Of a stretch of 9,726 nucleotides of DNA, positions 6,006 to 9,726 are shown in pieces. The stretch is taken from contig UQCY01000062.1 in NCBI GenBank assembly GCA_900539645.1, forward strand, positions 1-9,726. Reading direction: 5' to 3'. This stretch comes from an uncultured Clostridium sp. (lineage in GTDB: Bacteria; Bacillota; Clostridia; Peptostreptococcales; Peptostreptococcaceae). Numbering within the stretch: the stretch's first letter is position 1; each line of letters begins with the position of its first letter. The position numbers were made by a program, and so were the translations under genes. The notes under the pieces were generated by a model, which saw nothing but the letters and a program-made list of their open reading frames with translations, did no database searches and was not told where the DNA came from.

Positions 6006-6671
6006 TTATTTTATTGCATCTGCAAATTTAGCTGTTATTAACTGTGGTCTTGTTATCGCTGATCCAACTACTGCAGAAAATACATTGTGTGCATATACTT
6101 CTTTTAAATCTTCAGGAGTATTTATTTTTCCTTCTGCTATAACTGGAACTTTTAAATCGCTAACTAATCTATCTATTAATTCAAAATCAGGTCCTACTTT
6201 ATTTACTGAATAATCTGTGTATCCTGCAAGTGTTGTAGAAACACAATCTACACCTAATTTTTCAGCTTCCATAGCTTCTTCATAAGTAGATATATCTGCC
6301 ATAACTAGTACATTATTTTCTTTTATATATTTTATTAACTCAGCAAGATTTTCATCTCCTGGTCTTTTTCTATCTGTACAATCAAGAGCTATCATTTCAC
6401 ATCCTGTTGTTAAAAGCTCGTCTATTTCTTTTTTTGTAGGTGTTATATATATTTCTGAATCATCGTAATTTCTTTTTATTATTCCTATAACAGGAAGTCC
6501 TGTTACTCTTTTTATTTCTTTTATATCTTCAACACCCTGTGCTCTTATCCCAGCTGCTCCACCTTCTTTTGCTGCATTTGCCATTCTTCCCATTATAAAT
6601 GAACTGTGTAGAGGTTCATCTGGTAATGCCTGACAAGATACTATTAACTTTCCTTTTACTAAATCTAACAT
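6006..6671 (-). CDS. nanE: N-acetylmannosamine-6-phosphate 2-epimerase NanE
   Basis: NanE converts ManNAc-6-phosphate to GlcNAc-6-phosphate in the cytoplasm, linking sialic acid and ManNAc breakdown to glucosamine metabolism. The 221-residue TIM barrel is full length and carries the family signatures: IVSCQALPDEPLHSS at 10-24, GIRAQ at 41-45 (commonly GIRAN), GIIKRNY with Lys66, YITPT at 75-79, ALDCTDRKRP at 95-104, MADIST at 124-129, VSTTLAGYT at 144-152, VIAEGKINTP with Glu180, and VVGSAITRPQLIT near the end. Lys66 and Glu180 are the residues known as catalytic in clostridial NanE. GGAGAGG (6677-6683) precedes the ATG. It is first in a unit with the RpiR-type regulator. No lyase, kinase, transporter or sialidase gene accompanies it here. 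Confidence 0.96.
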   Translation of the reverse strand: MLDLVKGKLIVSCQALPDEPLHSSFIMGRMANAAKEGGAAGIRAQGVEDIKEIKRVTGLPVIGIIKRNYDDSEIYITPTKKEIDELLTTGCEMIALDCTDRKRPGDENLAELIKYIKENNVLVMADISTYEEAMEAEKLGVDCVSTTLAGYTDYSVNKVGPDFELIDRLVSDLKVPVIAEGKINTPEDLKEVYAHNVFSAVVGSAITRPQLITAKFADAIK

Positions 6672-6736
6672 AATAACCTCTCCTTTTTTGAAAATTTATT
6701 TCATTTTTTATTTTATATCATCTTTATAACAATTAG

Positions 6737-6765
6737 ATTTTACCACTTTAATTATTTTTTTGCAA
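6737..6765 (-). promoter_or_regulatory. promoter of nanE-rpiR unit
   Basis: On the minus strand TTGCAA (6760-6765), 17 bases, TAAAAT (6737-6742), with an extended TGG just before the -10. Transcription would begin near 6730, giving a leader of about 60 bases before the nanE ATG. It is the only convincing promoter in the 227-base gap. Confidence 0.65.
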
Positions 6766-6767
6766 TA

Positions 6768-6801
6768 TTATTTCATTACCTTGCTCACTTTTTTGAAATA
6801 A
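6768..6801. promoter_or_regulatory. candidate operator dyad upstream of the nanE promoter
   Basis: TTATTTCA (6768-6775) and TGAAATAA (6794-6801) form a perfect 8-base inverted repeat with an 18-base spacer, directly upstream of the -35. A third copy of the same octamer (6696-6703) lies in the transcribed leader. Dyads with TGAAA half-sites occur among RpiR-family operators, so the adjacent regulator is the natural candidate. The region is very AT-rich and chance is not excluded. Confidence 0.35.
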
Positions 6802-6834
6802 AATTTCTTTTATATTTATATCCTATTAATAATT

Positions 6835-6874
6835 CATAAAAAAATCACCACAGCTTTTATTTTGTGGTGATTTT
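6835..6874 (-). terminator. rho-independent terminator after the polytopic membrane protein gene
   Basis: Perfect 12-base arms, AAAATCACCACA (6841-6852) and its complement (6863-6874), enclose a 10-base loop. On the minus strand they are followed by a run of seven T residues. It starts 24 bases after the stop at 6899 and insulates the nanE promoter from read-through. Confidence 0.9.
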
Positions 6875-6898
6875 ATAAACTATTTTTAATTTTTATAT

Positions 6899-8101
6899 CT
6901 ATCTAAATAAATCATCTACATGAGGTGCTATTCTATATCCTATTTCTGTAAATATCACAGTAGATATAATAGCGATAACAAAGGTTGTAAATGTTCCTGC
7001 GCTAACTGCCAAATCCATAGATGACATATTCTGCATCATTGATCCTGATATTGAAATAGCACTAAACTTAGCTACTAAACCAACTAAAAATCCAAATGCT
7101 ATACTGAAGTGTAGCACAGTTTTTCTATTTTCAAATCTATAATTTCTATATATATTTGCTCCAACAAAAATCATAGCTATAGCAAATACACAGAATATAA
7201 TCCGTATAAGTAGTTTTGTATCTGTAAATGTAGCACTATTGAATATACTGAATATAGACATAGATGATGAATCACCTATATGTACTATTCCTCCTATAGC
7301 TATTGTAATTAAATATGCCGCCATCTGCACAATATACGCTACTACAGCACCACCCTTTGAATAATCTGAAAGTCCAAAGTCATAAAGTGTTGAATTTTTT
7401 GTAAATACAACTATCACAGTTATAACTAGTATTATTAAAGATAATTTTAAAAACTCTTTAACAGCGTCAGATATTATATCTGTTGTGTAGTATTCTCCAT
7501 GGAACTCTTTTCTATAATTTAAAATAGCAGATGTTAAAAATGCTATTAAAAATCCATTTCCAAAGGCTGGGAAGAACTTATATCCTATAGCTATATAGCT
7601 ATTTCCAAATCCGAACATATTTCCCATTCCAAGATTTATTCTTGTTGTACTAAATATTGATGTTATAGCCAATAATAATCCATACATAAAACCTACTTTT
7701 AGAGCTTCAACAACACATCTATCTATAGTTTCTATTTTTCTTCTATAGATAAATATATTTGCAACTACTAAAGCTAATATAGGTATCAATAACAGAATTA
7801 TTATTCCTATATTTATTGTAGATGAAGAGAACATCATCATTCCATTGCTTCTTATTCTAACGCCTACAAGATTTAGACCTAAAAGTATGCTAAACATATT
7901 AATATTTCCCATACCATCTAAAAACTGTCTCCGCACAGAACTTGCTATCACAGAAACAATAAGAAGTATAACAAAGGCTATACCAGCTACTTTTAAAGCT
8001 TGCTTTCCTTCTCTTTTTAGATTTATTTTTTCCTTAAAACCTCTCATATTTTCTTTTATATTATCAAAATTAGGTTTCTTAAATTCAAATTTTGTGTCCA
8101 T
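6899..8101 (-). CDS. polytopic membrane protein of unrecognised family
   Basis: The 400-residue protein has a basic cytoplasmic N-terminus (1-35) and about eight or nine hydrophobic segments, near 36-55, 96-118, 134-151, 170-194, 216-234, 250-272, 298-317, 331-350 and 364-388. Loops are rich in G, S, M and N (GMGNMFGFGNSY at 158-169, SGSMMQNMSSMD at 352-363). I see no transporter, kinase or enzyme motif and cannot name a family. The ATG at 8101 has a GGAG-type site upstream (8109-8112). It follows the LysR gene by 70 bases with no convincing terminator between, so read-through from that gene is possible, and it ends at its own strong terminator. Confidence 0.8.
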   Translation of the reverse strand: MDTKFEFKKPNFDNIKENMRGFKEKINLKREGKQALKVAGIAFVILLIVSVIASSVRRQFLDGMGNINMFSILLGLNLVGVRIRSNGMMMFSSSTINIGIIILLLIPILALVVANIFIYRRKIETIDRCVVEALKVGFMYGLLLAITSIFSTTRINLGMGNMFGFGNSYIAIGYKFFPAFGNGFLIAFLTSAILNYRKEFHGEYYTTDIISDAVKEFLKLSLIILVITVIVVFTKNSTLYDFGLSDYSKGGAVVAYIVQMAAYLITIAIGGIVHIGDSSSMSIFSIFNSATFTDTKLLIRIIFCVFAIAMIFVGANIYRNYRFENRKTVLHFSIAFGFLVGLVAKFSAISISGSMMQNMSSMDLAVSAGTFTTFVIAIISTVIFTEIGYRIAPHVDDLFR

Positions 8102-8171
8102 ATTTCTCCACTCCTATTTCATTTTATAGAAATATAATACAACACAAAGCTTAATTAAAACTTAAAAGAAT

Positions 8172-9059
8172 TTATTTTAATGAACTCTTAAAAATCTCAA
8201 ATATCTTTTCATAATCCTCTGAAAATGCACTATCTTTATTCCATAAGAATGTAAAATCATGACTAACTTTAAAATCATCTAATTTGATTTCTTTTAATGT
8301 TCCACTTTCTATTTCTTTTTCAACAGCAGATTTATATAAAAACGATATTCCACAATCCCGACATAATAAATCTACTATAGTATGAATATTTTCTATCTCT
8401 ATTGTTCTTGGAAAATCTTCTACAGTAAGGTTTTTAACAGCTAAACTCTTAGTAAGTATTGCTCTTGTTCCTGAGCCGTTTTCTCTTATAAGAAGTCTTT
8501 CATTTGTAAGATCTTTTAAAACTTTTATATCCTTTTGGAATTTGTGGTCTTTAGCAGCTACAGCTATGTAATCCTCTGTTTTAAATACTCTTGTATTATA
8601 GTTGTCTGCTTTAAAGTAGCCTTCAACTATTGCAAAATCTATACTTCCTTCATGAAGATAAGAAAGAAGCATTTGAGTATTTCCGTATCTAACCTGAAAA
8701 TCCATATCTGGGTTTGCCTTTATAAAGTCTATTAACGAAGGAATAACGGTATATCCACCAATAGTCATAGTCACCCCAAAAGTTAGGATTTTCTTTCCTA
8801 TCATACTCTCCTTCATTCTATTTTTCATTGTAGTTTCATCGTTTCTCATAGTTTCTAAAGTAGATCTAAGTATTTCTCCAGCTGGTGTAAGAGTTAATTT
8901 TTTCTTATCTCTTATAAATAGTGGTCTTTCATATTTTTCCTCAAGATACTTTATATGCTGGGATACAGCTGGCTGAGTCATACAAAGTGCTTCTGCAGCG
9001 TGAGTAAAATTCATATACTCACATACCTTTAAAAAAGTTTCAATTCTAAAATCTAGCAT
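8172..9059 (-). CDS. LysR-type transcriptional regulator with CxxC in effector domain
   Basis: The 295-residue protein has the standard LysR plan and length. The winged helix-turn-helix lies at about 3-62 (FTHAAEALCMTQPAVSQHIKYLEE at 18-41, then PLFIRDKKKLTLTPAG), a linker helix at about 62-88, and a periplasmic-binding-protein-like effector domain from 91 to 290. LYKSAVEKEIESGTLKEIKLDD near the end is typical. In the segment that usually reads x-x-G-L-G-I this protein has LLCRDCGISF, placing Cys233 and Cys236 as a CxxC. The start at ATG 9059 follows GGAGGA at proper spacing; a GTG 12 codons upstream is rejected. It is divergent from a thioredoxin-reductase-like gene, the usual arrangement of a LysR regulator and its target. 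No nitrogen, sulfur or carbon effector can be named from sequence. Confidence 0.92.
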   Translation of the reverse strand: MLDFRIETFLKVCEYMNFTHAAEALCMTQPAVSQHIKYLEEKYERPLFIRDKKKLTLTPAGEILRSTLETMRNDETTMKNRMKESMIGKKILTFGVTMTIGGYTVIPSLIDFIKANPDMDFQVRYGNTQMLLSYLHEGSIDFAIVEGYFKADNYNTRVFKTEDYIAVAAKDHKFQKDIKVLKDLTNERLLIRENGSGTRAILTKSLAVKNLTVEDFPRTIEIENIHTIVDLLCRDCGISFLYKSAVEKEIESGTLKEIKLDDFKVSHDFTFLWNKDSAFSEDYEKIFEIFKSSLK

Positions 9060-9208
9060 ATCTTTCCTCCAAAATTTTGTGCTTTCCTCTAACACATCTT
9101 ATTTTTAAAAAATCCTTTTTGCCTTATATAACATACTTTCCTATTATCCTATTTCGCTATTACATTATTTTAGCTTATAAATTTATTTTATATTAATATT
9201 GATTTTTC

Positions 9209-9240
9209 TACCATATGGAAAGCTAATTTTTATACCATAA
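9209..9240. promoter_or_regulatory. candidate LysR-type operator
   Basis: A perfect 8-base palindrome CCATATGG (9211-9218) is followed 24 bases on by CCATA (9235-9239) within TATA-CCATAAGT-TATA, a near-dyad. Relative to the predicted flavoprotein start (about 9308) these sit near -97 and -70, the zone where LysR recognition and activation sites normally lie. No binding consensus is known for this regulator, so the call rests on position and symmetry. Confidence 0.35.
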
Positions 9241-9272
9241 GTTATATTTATCTATATATTATTATACATAAT

Positions 9273-9301
9273 TTTACAAAATGATTATTAAGGTTTATAG
9301 T
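9273..9301 (+). promoter_or_regulatory. promoter of the flavoprotein gene
   Basis: TTTACA (9273-9278), exactly 17 bases, TATAGT (9296-9301): each box differs from the housekeeping consensus at one position. Transcription from about 9308 gives a leader of some 77 bases ending in AAAGGAGG. Confidence 0.7.
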
Positions 9302-9384
9302 TAAAGCATAGCAAAGAACAAACGCAAAACAAAAGCTAATTAAAAAATTTAAACACTTTAATTTTTAAAAGGAGGAACGAAATT

Positions 9385-9726
9385 ATGTACGATATAGTAA
9401 TAATAGGAGCAGGACCAGCTGGTGTAAGTGCTGGAATATATGCTAAAAGTAGAGGAAAAAAAGTACTTATAATAGAAAAAGAAAAAATCGGTGGACTTAT
9501 AGGAAAAGTTTCTACAGTAACTCACTACGCAGGAATAGTAACTGGGGAAACAGGAGTTAGTTTCTCTGAAAGATTAAAAGAACAGGCGGAAAACGCAGGA
9601 ATAGAAATAGTTTACGAAGATGTAAACAATGTAGATTTTAAAGGTGATGTTAAATTAGTCTTCACTAATAACAATACTTATGAAACAAAGAAAATAATAA
9701 TAGCCAACGGTACTAGAGCAAGAAAA
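9385..9726 (+). CDS. thioredoxin-reductase-like FAD/NAD(P) flavoprotein, N-terminal part
   Basis: The reading frame is open to the right edge, giving 114 residues. It begins with an FAD-binding Rossmann motif (YDIVIIGAGPAGVSAGIYA, GxGxxG at 8-13) ended by the ribose-binding glutamate in VLIIEK (27-32). It continues with GGLIGKVSTVTHYAG, the TrxB-like flavin contact region, and reaches ANGTRAR, equivalent to the ATG-type motif that closes the first FAD segment. This is the thioredoxin reductase/AhpF fold; the redox CxxC would lie in the second nucleotide domain beyond the window, so true reductase activity cannot be judged. The HYAG motif replaces the NYPG usual in classical TrxB, hinting at a divergent clostridial subgroup. 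GGAGG (9371-9375) is nine bases before the ATG. It is divergent from the LysR gene. Confidence 0.88.
   Translation, partial: MYDIVIIGAGPAGVSAGIYAKSRGKKVLIIEKEKIGGLIGKVSTVTHYAGIVTGETGVSFSERLKEQAENAGIEIVYEDVNNVDFKGDVKLVFTNNNTYETKKIIIANGTRARK

Larger units (their letters stand above)
9060..9384. other. divergent intergenic region between LysR gene and flavoprotein gene
   Basis: The 325 bases hold no credible gene on either strand. The right half carries the flavoprotein promoter and its ribosome site. The middle (9205-9245) carries CCATATGG and a second CCATA, a plausible LysR operator. The left half contains the LysR leader; -10-like boxes are present there (for example GATAAT near 9144-9149) but without a matching -35. 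A leader hairpin with a bulge (about 9343-9366, AT only) precedes the flavoprotein Shine-Dalgarno and is too weak to call a terminator. Confidence 0.7.

Noticed and set aside
4474..8735. Plus-strand open frames opposite the zinc-ribbon, polytopic membrane and LysR genes
   Set aside because: All lie within strong minus-strand genes and have no Shine-Dalgarno or recognisable protein content.
9060..9095. Twelve-residue GTG-started extension of the LysR protein
   Set aside because: LysR proteins normally begin just before the first HTH helix; GGAGGA directly precedes the ATG at 9059.
9170..9340. AAAGCTAAT direct repeat (9219-9227 and 9332-9340) with an inverted TTAGCTT at 9170-9176
   Set aside because: With this AT bias a nine-base match inside a 325-base region is expected about once by chance, and the spacing fits no known operator.
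1..9726. Defence system, phage, transposon or CRISPR signatures
   Set aside because: No transposase, integrase, nuclease, terminal repeats or regularly spaced repeats were seen; gene content is metabolic, regulatory and envelope-related.

Overview
The window is AT-rich, with strong GGAGG ribosome binding sites, A- and T-ending codons, and compact rho-independent terminators between genes. This fits a low-GC Firmicute, most likely in the class Clostridia; a Peptostreptococcaceae-like anaerobe is a reasonable guess, but nothing here fixes genus or species. Nine of the ten genes read leftwards (minus strand). Only the gene at the right edge reads rightwards.

Layout, left to right. (1) The first 14 codons of an FGGY-type sugar or glycerol kinase, with a promoter and a partial cre-like site upstream. 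(2) A two-gene unit, read leftwards: a membrane-anchored alpha/beta hydrolase, then the TIM-barrel protein CutC, closed by a terminator. (3) A 616-residue one-pass membrane protein: a long helical cytoplasmic part, an 18-residue-period E/R/K helix, a membrane segment, and a TcaA-like NTF2 fold outside. (4) A separately terminated membrane protein with an N-terminal zinc ribbon. (5) An amino-sugar unit, nanE then an RpiR/SIS regulator, with a strong promoter, a dyad upstream, and a possible switchable hairpin over the regulator's ribosome binding site. (6) A 400-residue polytopic membrane protein of unrecognised family. (7) A LysR-type regulator. (8) Divergently, the start of a thioredoxin-reductase-like flavoprotein with a good promoter and a possible LysR operator.

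How the genes work together. NanE makes GlcNAc-6-phosphate from ManNAc-6-phosphate, and the SIS-domain regulator probably senses a phosphorylated amino sugar and controls this unit; the usual partners nanA, nanK, nagA and nagB are not in the window. The two one-pass membrane proteins share the inside-domain/membrane/outside-domain plan of TcaA/YvbJ-type envelope proteins. The LysR regulator and flavoprotein form a classical divergent regulator-target pair, and the regulator carries a Cys-x-x-Cys in its effector domain, which suggests a redox signal.

No mobile element, CRISPR array, tRNA or rRNA is visible. I see no clear undescribed multi-gene system. The strongest leads are the CxxC LysR/flavoprotein pair, the unusual TcaA-like protein, and the nanE-rpiR intercistronic structure. 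For four genes the upstream-most possible start was rejected because a good Shine-Dalgarno sequence lies inside that extension and directs initiation at a downstream ATG.
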